Positions 33,691-41,961 of a stretch of DNA of 64,000 nt are shown here, piece by piece; the stretch's first letter is position 1; each line of letters opens with the position of its first letter. The DNA is taken from assembly GCF_000981385.1 (NCBI RefSeq), contig NZ_LATZ01000010.1, positions 62,001 to 126,000 on the forward strand, written 5' to 3'. This DNA is from Bacillus sp. SA1-12. GTDB taxonomy: Bacteria; Bacillota; Bacilli; Bacillales; Bacillaceae. Both the position numbers and the translations under genes were made by a program. The notes beneath the pieces were generated by a model. The model had not been told where the DNA came from. It saw only the letters and a program-made list of their open reading frames with translations, and made no database searches.

Positions 33691-35094
33691 TCAATAGCCC
33701 GCAATCTTTACTAATCGCCTAATTCCTTCCCTAATCTGGATCTCATTTACATATGAATAACTCAAGCGAATCCAGGATGATGATTGTTTTAATGGATCAC
33801 AAACCACGCCTGGCACAAAGGATATTGACTGCTCAATGCATGGCTCCACCAGCCATTCAGTTGACAGGTGCTCAGGAAGCTTTACCCACAAATTTAAGCC
33901 TCCGTTCGGACAGGTCCATTGCCAGCCCGTTGGTGAAAGTTCTTCCTCCATGATTTCCTTGCGAATCTGCAGAGCAATTCGAAGCTTCTCCAAATGCTGC
34001 TGCATCCGAAGAGATAAAAAATAATGAAGAAAGATTTTTTGATTTAGAAGCGGTGAGCCGTTATCTGCTAATGATTTTGCTGCCAGTAATGATCTGATTA
34101 ATGGTGATTGGCAAATAACCGCAGAAATTCTCAACCCAGGTGAAATATATTTGCAAAAGCTGCGGATATAAATCACTGTTCCTGCCGTATCATACGTGTA
34201 AATTGGCGATGGCGGGGCCTGGGTAAAATAGATGTCATGGTAGGCATCATCCTCAATTAACAAGCAACGATATTTTTCAGCTAAGTCGACTAATTTTTTT
34301 CGCTGCCAGGCAGGAACTGTATAACCAGTCGGGTTATGAAAAGTTGGATTTAGATAAAAGAGACGTGGTTTATATCGTTTCATACAGGCTTCCACCTGCT
34401 CTAAATCATAGCCCTCTGCATGAATATCTACAGTTACGATATGGGCTCCTTGTGCTCTAAAAATATCAATTGCCGCACTATAGCTGGGTCTTTCAAAAAG
34501 AACAGTGTCTCTAGGTTTAATAAAAGCTTGTGAGATTAAATGAATCGCTTGCTGTGACCCAGATGTAATCATTACATCCTCAGCACCTAAAAATGTTTTA
34601 TACTTATTCATAAAATAGTTCGTTAGCGCTTCCCGAAGTTCTTCATCACCCTGCACAGTTGAATAGGTTGCAAGCACTTTTGGATACAAGTCAAACACTT
34701 TTTTCACATAATCCGATAAAAAATGATTCGGCAGGAGATTTGGATCAATCAATGCTTGGGAAAAATTAAATAATCCTGGTGTCTGATGAATGTCATATAA
34801 ATGATTTTTCTGTACACTTGCAGCAAGAATCGGAGGGTCAATCATTTCAGGAGTGGTTTTTTCACATGCTTGGACAAAATAACCTGATTTATCCTTTACA
34901 TACACTTTTCCATGTTCCTTTAGCAATTGGTATGCTTTTAATACTGTTAAGCGATGAACTTTCAGATCAGCTGCCATTTTCCTTACAGAGGGAAGCTTAT
35001 CATGTTCCTTCCATTCTTTGCGTTCAATTCTATGAATCACATAATCATAGACCTGTTTGAACAGAAAATCACTTTGATGAACCGCCTTGCTCAC
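33691..35094 (-). CDS. MocR/GabR-type regulator (GntR wHTH fused to class I aminotransferase)
   Basis: 467 residues starting at GTG with GGGGGAG upstream. The N-terminal winged helix (about 8-75) contains KLPSVRKMAADLKVHRLTVLKAYQLL. The aminotransferase-like domain follows, with YLNPTFHNPTGYTVP, the PLP lysine in SFCKYISPGLRIS and a closing WIRLSYSYVNE. MocR proteins use PLP or an amino compound as effector. It diverges from an EamA exporter, as B. subtilis YcxD does from YcxC, so it probably regulates that exporter. Two CTGTTCTAT repeats lie in the shared promoter. Confidence 0.93.
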   Translation of the reverse strand: MSKAVHQSDFLFKQVYDYVIHRIERKEWKEHDKLPSVRKMAADLKVHRLTVLKAYQLLKEHGKVYVKDKSGYFVQACEKTTPEMIDPPILAASVQKNHLYDIHQTPGLFNFSQALIDPNLLPNHFLSDYVKKVFDLYPKVLATYSTVQGDEELREALTNYFMNKYKTFLGAEDVMITSGSQQAIHLISQAFIKPRDTVLFERPSYSAAIDIFRAQGAHIVTVDIHAEGYDLEQVEACMKRYKPRLFYLNPTFHNPTGYTVPAWQRKKLVDLAEKYRCLLIEDDAYHDIYFTQAPPSPIYTYDTAGTVIYIRSFCKYISPGLRISAVICQSPLIRSLLAAKSLADNGSPLLNQKIFLHYFLSLRMQQHLEKLRIALQIRKEIMEEELSPTGWQWTCPNGGLNLWVKLPEHLSTEWLVEPCIEQSISFVPGVVCDPLKQSSSWIRLSYSYVNEIQIREGIRRLVKIAGY

Positions 35095-35142
35095 ATTGAC
35101 TCCCCCTTTTATTCCTTTATTGTATCATCGATGATGTCTAAT

Positions 35143-35170
35143 CTGTTCTATAGAAATCAAACTGTTCTAT
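35143..35170. promoter_or_regulatory. Direct-repeat operator candidate for the MocR regulator
   Basis: Two identical CTGTTCTAT repeats (35143-35151 and 35162-35170) start 19 bp apart in the divergent promoter region. Spaced direct repeats are the usual binding architecture for MocR/GabR proteins. A perfect palindrome ATCATCGATGAT lies at 35124-35135. Confidence 0.5.
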
Positions 35171-35208
35171 TCTCTACCTTTTATGATGGAATAAAAGGAG
35201 GAGTTTAG

Positions 35209-36192
35209 ATGATCATAATCAATTATGTACTTATGTGTTTTATTTTTGGAACGACATTTTTAGCCATTAAAATTGGTGTGGATGCAGGTTTGCCGCCTCT
35301 CTTTTCTGCAGGACTCCGCTTTTTTTTAGCTGGATTGCTGTTATTTAGCTTTATGACATGGAAAGACAAAGCGACATTTCGACTGTTATTTCGGAAAGAA
35401 ATGTTTTTAACCGGAGTTGGCTTAACCTTTGGAACATTTGCTACATTATATTGGGCTGAACAATATGTAACCTCAGGAATTGCTGCGGTGTTATCAGCAA
35501 CAGGTCCGATGATGATTATGATGATGCAGTCATTCGTATTAAAACAAAAAGCAGCAGGAAGCTCATTTTTTGGCTGCATGATCGGGGTAGCTGGTGTTTT
35601 GCTATTAATTATCCCCAGCTTTTCCATTGAAATTAGCGTGTTCTGGGTGATTGGTTGTGCTGCAATCATAATTGGTGAAGTCTTTTATGCTTCTGGAACC
35701 CTGTATTCGAAGAGTGTGATTCAGCAATTTACAGCTTCATCACCGATCGCATTAAATGCAGCACAAATGATGCACGGCGGGTTATTATTGCTCTTTTTAT
35801 CATTATGTACTGAGACGATTCAGCTTGATGCATTTTTAAGTTATGCCTCGTTGGGCTCGCTTCTCTATTTAATTTTATTTGGATCCATGGTTGGCCATAC
35901 TCTGTATTATTGGCTTGTGTCACGAACAAATCCGGTATTTCCGTCTACTTGGCTCTATATTTCACCAATCATTGCGGTTATATTAGGTGTCATTGTGTAT
36001 GATGAATATTTTTCGTGGATTACTGGGTTAGGTGCCTTAACAATCATCGCAGGTACGGTATTGGTTAACTATGAAACAATAAGGGAACTGGTCAGAGGAC
36101 GGCGGCTGCCTTTTCAGGGTGTGACCGCTTTGACGTTAACGAAAGGTTCTGGAATCAATTTAGTCATAAAAGCAAGAAAAACAAAAAGATAG
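35209..36192 (+). CDS. EamA/DMT-family transporter (YcxC-like)
   Basis: 327 residues with ten hydrophobic segments in two EamA repeats (about 1-135 and 145-290); the second repeat ends GLGALTIIAGTVLVNY. The last 35 residues form a basic tail (VRGRRLPF..KARKTKR) longer than usual. These are drug/metabolite or amino-acid-type exporters. GGAGGAG lies 6 nt before the ATG. Divergent from the MocR regulator, which likely controls it. A terminator follows. Confidence 0.9.
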   Translation: MIIINYVLMCFIFGTTFLAIKIGVDAGLPPLFSAGLRFFLAGLLLFSFMTWKDKATFRLLFRKEMFLTGVGLTFGTFATLYWAEQYVTSGIAAVLSATGPMMIMMMQSFVLKQKAAGSSFFGCMIGVAGVLLLIIPSFSIEISVFWVIGCAAIIIGEVFYASGTLYSKSVIQQFTASSPIALNAAQMMHGGLLLLFLSLCTETIQLDAFLSYASLGSLLYLILFGSMVGHTLYYWLVSRTNPVFPSTWLYISPIIAVILGVIVYDEYFSWITGLGALTIIAGTVLVNYETIRELVRGRRLPFQGVTALTLTKGSGINLVIKARKTKR

Positions 36193-36198
36193 GTGCAG

Positions 36199-36237
36199 AA
36201 CCCCTCTTAAGTCATATTCTTTATGAGAGGGGTTTTT
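36199..36237 (+). terminator. Terminator after the EamA transporter
   Basis: AACCCCTCT (36199-36207) and AGAGGGGTT (36226-36234) with T tail. Confidence 0.85.
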
Positions 36238-36346
36238 AATCTTCTCTATTCTGTTATATCATAAAGATAAGGAAAGGGTAAAAACAGCAGCTTTCTTCTT
36301 AGACGAACCTTTATTAGCCCTTAAATGATGAAAGGGAGAGTGGGTA

Positions 36347-37843
36347 ATGGTTAGAAAGTTGATTTTTACATTTGTCGGAATGTCCTTTTTGCTGCCGCCA
36401 TTAAGTCATGCAGGCTCTTTTGGAAAAGATGATCCTTCGGGAATCCCTGGGCAGTGGTATGTTGGCACCAAACCTTCTTATGTATCACCTTCAAACTATC
36501 CAATTCTTTTTATCCACGGACTAAACAGCTCATCAAATACCTGGTGGAATGAAAATAATATGTATGATACTGCCTATCAAAATGGTTATGAGACTGTATT
36601 CATCGATCTTTACCCAACGAAAAATATGTGGGATAATGGCAAGCTATTAGCTGAAAAAATTCATGAGATGTATGATTATTTTGGTAAAAAGCTTGTAATT
36701 GTTTCCCATAGCAAAGGCGGGATTGATGCTCAGTCAGCTCTTGTTCATTACGGGGCCTTTCCGTATGTAGAACGAGTGATCACCTTGTCAGCACCACATT
36801 ATGGTTCACAATTGGCTGATCTTGCTTATAGCAGCTGGGCAGAATGGTTAAGCGGAATAATCGGCAGTAAAAATGATGCAACCTATTCCTTGCAAACAGG
36901 GTATATGAATTATTTTCGCTCTCAAACAGATCAACATGCAAATGTTCATAGAAACTCCTTTTATACGTTAGGCGGAACAAAATGGGGAGATTTTGGCACC
37001 TCGCTTTATTGGGGTGGTCTATATTTAAGTGGGTATGGCCCAAATGATGGAGCGGTCACGGTAAACAGTTCGAAGCTAACTTATGGTACTGAGTTAACAG
37101 TCGGTGAATGGAACCATACAACCATAAAAGAAGGCACTTCCACATTCCACTTATTTAAACCGTATTTAAATGACCTGGATGTAGCAGCAGCCATTAGCCC
37201 TCAAGCAGAGGATGAAGCAGCCGCCGCTTTTAATGAACTAGCTTCCTATACTAGGGGAGGAGAATATACAACGAAACAGCAGGAATCATTTGTTGTTGAA
37301 GAAGGGGTAAAAGAAATCACAATGAATTGGATCAGCAGCGTACCAGTAACAGAGCTGTCGCTTAAAGATCCAACAAATAAGTCATATGCGTCATTTACGA
37401 TAGAAAAGGATGCAACAGGATATTTTAGCAATGCCTATCATCATTCACTCAGTATTAAAAATCCTCAGGCAGGACAGTGGTCGATAAACGCAGAGTCGGA
37501 CCAGCTGGCACACTACTTGCTAAACATCACATTTGATAGTCCCCTTCACGAGAATCTAAAAATTGACCTAACAGACAATAACATAAAGCTTAAAGCAAAA
37601 GACTACAGTTTACAGATAAAATCAACGATGACGATTGAATACTATAAAGATGGGAAATTAAAAATGGGAAACATCATGATAAAGGAGGAACAAGATGGAA
37701 GCTTTAAACTTCCTAAAATCGGTGAAGGGGTTTATAATATAACGATCGATATGACAGGGATTCTGAATAAACAAAGGTTTCAAAGAACGATGATCAAAAC
37801 GGTTTATATTGACGCTAAGGGTCAGGTTCATTTTTATCAGTAA
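36347..37843 (+). CDS. Secreted alpha/beta-hydrolase lipase/esterase
   Basis: 498 residues with a signal peptide ending near LSHAGS (about 22). The lipase domain shows the oxyanion strand YPILFIHGLNSSSNTWW and the nucleophile elbow VSHSKGGID with Ser122 (S-H-S-K-G variant of GxSxG), then VITLSAPHYGSQLAD. Asp and His of the triad are probably in GYGPNDGAVTVNSS and WNHTTIKEGT. The C-terminal half (about 290-498) is beta-rich with no catalytic motif, perhaps a surface or lipid-binding domain. Resembles Bacillus secreted triacylglycerol lipases. GGGAGAGTGGGTA precedes ATG. Confidence 0.85.
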   Translation: MVRKLIFTFVGMSFLLPPLSHAGSFGKDDPSGIPGQWYVGTKPSYVSPSNYPILFIHGLNSSSNTWWNENNMYDTAYQNGYETVFIDLYPTKNMWDNGKLLAEKIHEMYDYFGKKLVIVSHSKGGIDAQSALVHYGAFPYVERVITLSAPHYGSQLADLAYSSWAEWLSGIIGSKNDATYSLQTGYMNYFRSQTDQHANVHRNSFYTLGGTKWGDFGTSLYWGGLYLSGYGPNDGAVTVNSSKLTYGTELTVGEWNHTTIKEGTSTFHLFKPYLNDLDVAAAISPQAEDEAAAAFNELASYTRGGEYTTKQQESFVVEEGVKEITMNWISSVPVTELSLKDPTNKSYASFTIEKDATGYFSNAYHHSLSIKNPQAGQWSINAESDQLAHYLLNITFDSPLHENLKIDLTDNNIKLKAKDYSLQIKSTMTIEYYKDGKLKMGNIMIKEEQDGSFKLPKIGEGVYNITIDMTGILNKQRFQRTMIKTVYIDAKGQVHFYQ

Positions 37844-37980
37844 TTGCTATATGGGGCTTTCCCTTTATTTAGCCAAGCGCCTTCTTCATCCCCAATACAA
37901 ATGAAAGAGATTTATATGTCTCTTAATGGGTAATAATATAAGAAAACAGTTCCGAACGACATAATCAGGAGGAAGGATTC

Positions 37981-38742
37981 ATGGTAAATAAAAAAGTGAC
38001 ATCTATCTTAGAAGAGAAAATCAATGTCATCAAAAGCGGCGAGAAATCGATCTATTTAGTCGGCCCAATCAAATTGCCTGTTAATCTGGACGGTGAAACA
38101 ACGCTCTTTCAATGGTACTGCTGGCTGCGCTGCGACAATATGGCAGGTCACTTTTGTGATGACGGGTCATATAATACGGAAAGCATCATTGAAACCTTAG
38201 CCTCCTCCAATTTAGCAGAAATGCAGCAATCGAGTGTGCTCGTATATGGAGATTTTCAACACTCTGAAGATGCCTTAATTCGCATGCACAGCATCTGCCA
38301 TACTGGGGATATTTTTGGCAGCAAGCGCTGTGACTGCGGTTTTCAATTAAAGCAGGCAATGAAAATGATTGCTGCTCACGGATCAGGTGCTTTATTTTAT
38401 TTAGCGAATCACGAAGGCAGAGGGATTGGCTTATTTAGTAAAGCAATGGCTTATGTCCTTCAGGAACAAGGCTTGGACACAGTGGAAGCCAATCTGGAAC
38501 TCGGTTTTGTCGATGATGCACGAAATTATGATGATGCGATTCGCGTCCTGAAAACGTTGCGTTCAAACCCGGTAACGCTCATTACCAACAATCCGAGGAA
38601 ATTAGATGCGCTGCAAACATCTGGCGCAAATGTCGCAGGCAGGATTCCATTATGGGGGGATGTTTCTGAGTTTAATGAAAAATACTTGGAAACAAAGGTT
38701 ATTCGTTCTGGTCATTTAAAAGGGGGATGTCCAGATGAGTAA
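37981..38742 (+). CDS. Stand-alone GTP cyclohydrolase II-like protein
   Basis: 253 residues. The family core is RMHSICHTGDIFGSKRCDCG, with the three zinc-binding cysteines (SIC, RCDC) in place, and the catalytic NHEGRGIGLFSKAMAY and TNNPRKLDAL follow. GTP cyclohydrolase II converts GTP to the pyrimidine precursor of riboflavin with release of formate. Bacillus normally has it fused to DHBP synthase in RibBA; here the synthase domain is absent and replaced by about 75 N-terminal residues of another kind, and no other rib genes are close. A role outside routine riboflavin synthesis is possible. GGAGGAAG lies before the ATG. Confidence 0.85.
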   Translation: MVNKKVTSILEEKINVIKSGEKSIYLVGPIKLPVNLDGETTLFQWYCWLRCDNMAGHFCDDGSYNTESIIETLASSNLAEMQQSSVLVYGDFQHSEDALIRMHSICHTGDIFGSKRCDCGFQLKQAMKMIAAHGSGALFYLANHEGRGIGLFSKAMAYVLQEQGLDTVEANLELGFVDDARNYDDAIRVLKTLRSNPVTLITNNPRKLDALQTSGANVAGRIPLWGDVSEFNEKYLETKVIRSGHLKGGCPDE

Positions 38743-38757
38743 AAACGATAAGCTGAT

Positions 38758-38785
38758 AGGGAGAGCAGAATGCAATCTCCCTTTG
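38758..38785 (+). terminator. Hairpin after the GTP cyclohydrolase II gene
   Basis: AGGGAGA/TCTCCCT with an 11-nt loop and a short T run. Confidence 0.65.
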
Positions 38786-38885
38786 TAAAAAAATAAAAAT
38801 TGATGTTCAGTAATTCCTACTTGACGCATTGGAATAATTGACTTATAGTTTTATTTTGTAAAAGCAAATAGAAAGGAGAATTAGA

Positions 38886-40268
38886 ATGAATACATTTCTA
38901 GTTATTATTAATATCATAGTATTTCTCTTACTCTTATTTGGACTGTACACTATGCAGAAAAAACATGTGTCCTTTTCAAAACGAGTGTTCACTGGTTTAG
39001 GCTTAGGCCTTGTACTTGGTCTTATTATTCAATTAATCTATGGAGCAACATCTGAGGTAACAACGACTACCATAGATTGGTTTAACGTTGTCGGCAGCGG
39101 TTATGTGAAGCTATTGCAAATGATTGTTATGCCGCTTGTATTTGTTTCCATTGTTGGAGCATTTACGAAGTTAAAGCTGACAAAAAACATTGGGAAAATC
39201 AGTTTTCTGGTGATCGGAATTTTACTTGGAACAACGGCGATTTCTGCGGCAATTGGAATTGGCTCTGCTTTAGGCTTTGGCCTTGATGGTATGGAGCTAA
39301 CAGCAGGTGAGGCAGAACAGTCCCGAAATGCAGAATTAGAAGAAAAAGTTGTTGGCGTACAAGATATGACCATACCGCAACAAATCATTGAGCTGTTCCC
39401 TGCTAATCCGTTTCAGGATTTAACGGGTGCCCGTCCGACTTCTACAATTGCGGTCGTAATTTTTGCATCAATCGTAGGAATGGCTTATCTAGGGATAAAG
39501 CGTAAGGAACCGGAGCATGGTGAATTTTTTGCCAAGATTATTGATACGCTGTACAAAATGACGATGAGAATTGTAACACTTATTCTTCGTCTGACACCTT
39601 ATGGAATTCTTGCAATTATCACAAAGGTTACAGCAACAAGTGATTATGCAGCGATTGTGAAATTAGGAAAGTTTGTCATCGCATCCTATGTCGCGTTAAT
39701 CGCAATGTTTATTGTACATCTTCTTTTAATAGCACTTGTTAAGCTCAGCCCGGCAAAGTATGTGAAAAAAGGGTTGCCAACATTAACGTTTGCCTTTACT
39801 TCACGTACAAGTGCAGGTACTTTGCCATTGAATATTAAAACACAGACAGAGGGTTTTGGTGTATCAGACGGAATCGCTAACTTTGCAGGTTCTTTCGGAC
39901 TATCAATCGGGCAAAATGGCTGCGCAGGGATCTATCCAGCAATGCTGGCGGTAATGGTCGCTCCTTCAGCAGGTATCGACCCGACAAGTCCTGGCTTTAT
40001 CGCAACTCTTATTTTAGTTGTAGCCATTAGCTCATTTGGTGTCGCAGGGGTCGGCGGCGGTGCAACATTTGCTGCTCTAATTGTTCTATCGATCTTAAAC
40101 CTGCCAATTGCGATTGTTGGTCTTTTAATATCAGTTGAGCCATTAATTGACATGGGACGTACTGCATTAAATGTCAGCGGAAGTATGACAGCAGGGGTTC
40201 TAACAGCAAAAGCAACAGGTGAGTTAGATAAAGAGACTTACAAGCAAGAGAAGTTAGCTGAAGCTTAA
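38886..40268 (+). CDS. tcyP: Sodium/L-cystine symporter, TcyP-like
   Basis: 460 residues of the dicarboxylate/amino-acid:cation symporter (DAACS) family with eight membrane helices and two re-entrant loops. Loop and helix motifs are FTSRTSAGTLPLNIKTQ and SFGLSIGQNGCAGIYPA, with GVAGVGGGATFAAL in HP2. The sequence follows B. subtilis TcyP (463 residues), the low-affinity cystine transporter, rather than the glutamate transporter GltP, mainly in the NGCAGIYPA helix. AAAGGAG lies before the ATG. Monocistronic, ended by element copy 6. Confidence 0.85.
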   Translation: MNTFLVIINIIVFLLLLFGLYTMQKKHVSFSKRVFTGLGLGLVLGLIIQLIYGATSEVTTTTIDWFNVVGSGYVKLLQMIVMPLVFVSIVGAFTKLKLTKNIGKISFLVIGILLGTTAISAAIGIGSALGFGLDGMELTAGEAEQSRNAELEEKVVGVQDMTIPQQIIELFPANPFQDLTGARPTSTIAVVIFASIVGMAYLGIKRKEPEHGEFFAKIIDTLYKMTMRIVTLILRLTPYGILAIITKVTATSDYAAIVKLGKFVIASYVALIAMFIVHLLLIALVKLSPAKYVKKGLPTLTFAFTSRTSAGTLPLNIKTQTEGFGVSDGIANFAGSFGLSIGQNGCAGIYPAMLAVMVAPSAGIDPTSPGFIATLILVVAISSFGVAGVGGGATFAALIVLSILNLPIAIVGLLISVEPLIDMGRTALNVSGSMTAGVLTAKATGELDKETYKQEKLAEA

Positions 40269-40284
40269 TCAGATAAATAATACG

Positions 40285-40337
40285 AAAAGAGGCTGTCTCA
40301 CAAGGGTTGACCCTTTGGTTTGGAGATAGCCTCTTTT
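40285..40337 (+). repeat. Dispersed inverted-repeat element, copy 6 (short), tcyP terminator
   Basis: AAAAGAGGCTGTCTC (40285-40299) pairs with GAGATAGCCTCTTTT (40323-40337). The outer arm GAGGCTGTCTC is identical to that of copy 3, but the core is replaced by a 23-nt AGGGTTGACCCTT-type loop. T-rich end fits a terminator. Confidence 0.7.
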
Positions 40338-40808
40338 TATAGAGTGAAAAAATTTTATGGTAACAGATCATGTGAACTCTTTCTAGCCGATTGCTAACGT
40401 TAATTATTTTTGTGATTTGATACAGGGTTTTTGTTAGGTTTTGGAAGCAAATTCTTTAATTTATTTTTTAGATAATCCTTCACGAGATCACGTTTCCGCT
40501 TTTGTCTTTTGTGACGATTTCTCAAGTAAGCCACCACCCTAAATAAGTTTACCTATTTCTCTTATTATAACGCTTATTCAATAAATAATCTAATGGCCCT
40601 AAATTGATAAGAGCAATTTCTGTATGCTGCAGTCTTTAGAGAAAAGACGATCTCTTTAATTGAATGAGAATTTCATCATAGGATAATTGGATTGAATTAA
40701 TAAAAAAGTAATCAAATCTATACTCTTTTTTACATAAATGCAATAATGGCTATGAGTTCATTTGATATTCTTTTTTTGAAAAAGCTTTTAATAGGAGGAG
40801 AATAGCTA
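40338..40808. other. Intergenic region with a possible small basic gene
   Basis: About 470 bp, AT-rich. Contains the small minus-strand frame at 40400-40525; the rest shows no gene, RNA or strong repeat. Confidence 0.4.
40400..40525 (-). CDS. Possible small, highly basic protein
   Basis: A 41-codon frame from TTG 40525 (or GTG 40534), with GGTGG 8 nt before the TTG. The product is dominated by Lys/Arg in its first third (RNRHKRQKRKRD) then an amphipathic LVKDYLKNKLKNLL stretch, and ends in an Asn/Pro/Lys tail. The composition is coherent for a real protein, possibly nucleic-acid- or membrane-binding, but no family is recognised and it could be chance. Confidence 0.3.
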   Translation of the reverse strand: MRNRHKRQKRKRDLVKDYLKNKLKNLLPKPNKNPVSNHKNN

Positions 40809-41687
40809 ATGAGAATACGTAAGAAGAAAAGTGGTAAGGGGAAAGTTGGAAAAATATTGTTTATTGCGGTAATTGCGTTTTTGATGAATTCCCAGTTAGA
40901 TCTAGGCAACAAATCATTTGCCAAAGAACACGATAACTCAGTAAATGTAAAGGTGATGTCCTTTAACATCCATCATGCTGAAGGAATTGACGGTGTTTTG
41001 GATTTGGAACGAATTGCTAAAATTATTGAAGAGTCAAATACGGAAATTGTGGGCTTACAGGAAGTAGACAACCATTGGTCAGAACGCAGCGACTTTCAAG
41101 ATCAGGCGAAATGGCTGGCAGAACGTCTTGGAATGTTTTATACATATGCTCCAAACCTAGATCTTGATCCATTAAATGAAGGTGAGCATCGTCGTCAGTA
41201 TGGGACAGCCATTTTAAGTAAATATCCGATCATTTCATCGGAAAATCACTTATTAACGAAAATAGGCAATACAGAGCAGCGCGGCCTGTTGGATGCAACG
41301 ATCAATGTGAAAGGGAATCATCTTCACTTTTTTAATACTCATCTTGCCTTAACTTCAGCAGAAAGGGAAATACAGGTTAACGAAATTCATGCAATTGCCA
41401 GTAAAGTAAAAGGTCCGAAAGTCATCATGGGGGATTTAAATGCAGTTCCGGAAAGCAATGAAATGAAGCCAATGCTGACAAATTATCTCGATGTTTTTGC
41501 AAATGCAGCCAATGCTAACACGTATCCTGCAGAAAATCCAACGAAACGAATTGATTATATATTTATATCCAAAGACGTTGAAACAGTCTCTACTCAAGTG
41601 ATTGAAACCTTGGCTTCTGATCACCTTCCAATCACGGCAGAAATTGTATTGGATCGTGAAGAACCGTCTTCTAATGGAAATAAGTAA
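40809..41687 (+). CDS. Secreted endonuclease/exonuclease/phosphatase-family protein
   Basis: 292 residues. A lysine-rich N-terminus and hydrophobic segment (about 13-27) indicate export or anchoring. The DNase I-like fold is shown by VMSFNIHHAEG, EIVGLQEVDNHW with the metal-binding Glu, HFFNTHLALTS, IMGDLNAVPES with the catalytic Asp/Asn, and the final ASDHLPI Asp-His pair. The family includes nucleases, sphingomyelinases and phosphoinositide-type phosphatases, so the substrate is open. GGAGGAG lies before the ATG. Together with the next gene it forms a small group of exported phosphodiester-cleaving enzymes. Confidence 0.87.
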   Translation: MRIRKKKSGKGKVGKILFIAVIAFLMNSQLDLGNKSFAKEHDNSVNVKVMSFNIHHAEGIDGVLDLERIAKIIEESNTEIVGLQEVDNHWSERSDFQDQAKWLAERLGMFYTYAPNLDLDPLNEGEHRRQYGTAILSKYPIISSENHLLTKIGNTEQRGLLDATINVKGNHLHFFNTHLALTSAEREIQVNEIHAIASKVKGPKVIMGDLNAVPESNEMKPMLTNYLDVFANAANANTYPAENPTKRIDYIFISKDVETVSTQVIETLASDHLPITAEIVLDREEPSSNGNK

Positions 41688-41708
41688 TTAAGTTATAATA
41701 AAATAGGC

Positions 41709-41814
41709 ATTCTCACAAGGGTCTGACCCCTTCATCTAACATCAATATAAAGGACTTCTGCAACTTGTCGTTCCTATATTGTGTATTTGGGGTCAGATCC
41801 TCTTTTTGCGAGAA
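41709..41814. repeat. Dispersed inverted-repeat element, copy 7
   Basis: ATTCTCaCAA and TTGcGAGAAT form the outer stem, and GGTCTGACCCC (41720-41730) pairs with GGGGTCAGATCC (41789-41800). The core CTAACATCAATATAAAGGA resembles copies 2-4. It separates two secreted enzyme genes. Confidence 0.65.
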
Positions 41815-41961
41815 TCTGTCTTTGATCTTTTGTTAAAACCATGAATCGTCTTTTAAGATCTTGTAAACTAGCAACTTTAGTTTTTACTTATATGTAAAAG
41901 AAAATTAATACTATTTTGGTATTTTTGAAAAGTAGTTTATAAGAAGAAGGAGATGCGAAAA

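Noticed and set aside
35223..35669. A 148-codon frame antisense to the EamA gene
   Set aside because: Shadow of a membrane-protein gene; no ribosome site and no recognisable protein.
37844..37980. FMN riboswitch before the GTP cyclohydrolase II gene
   Set aside because: The 137-bp region lacks the RFN conserved segments.
38786..38885. S-box or T-box leader before tcyP
   Set aside because: Only about 100 bp with no conserved S-box or T-box sequence.
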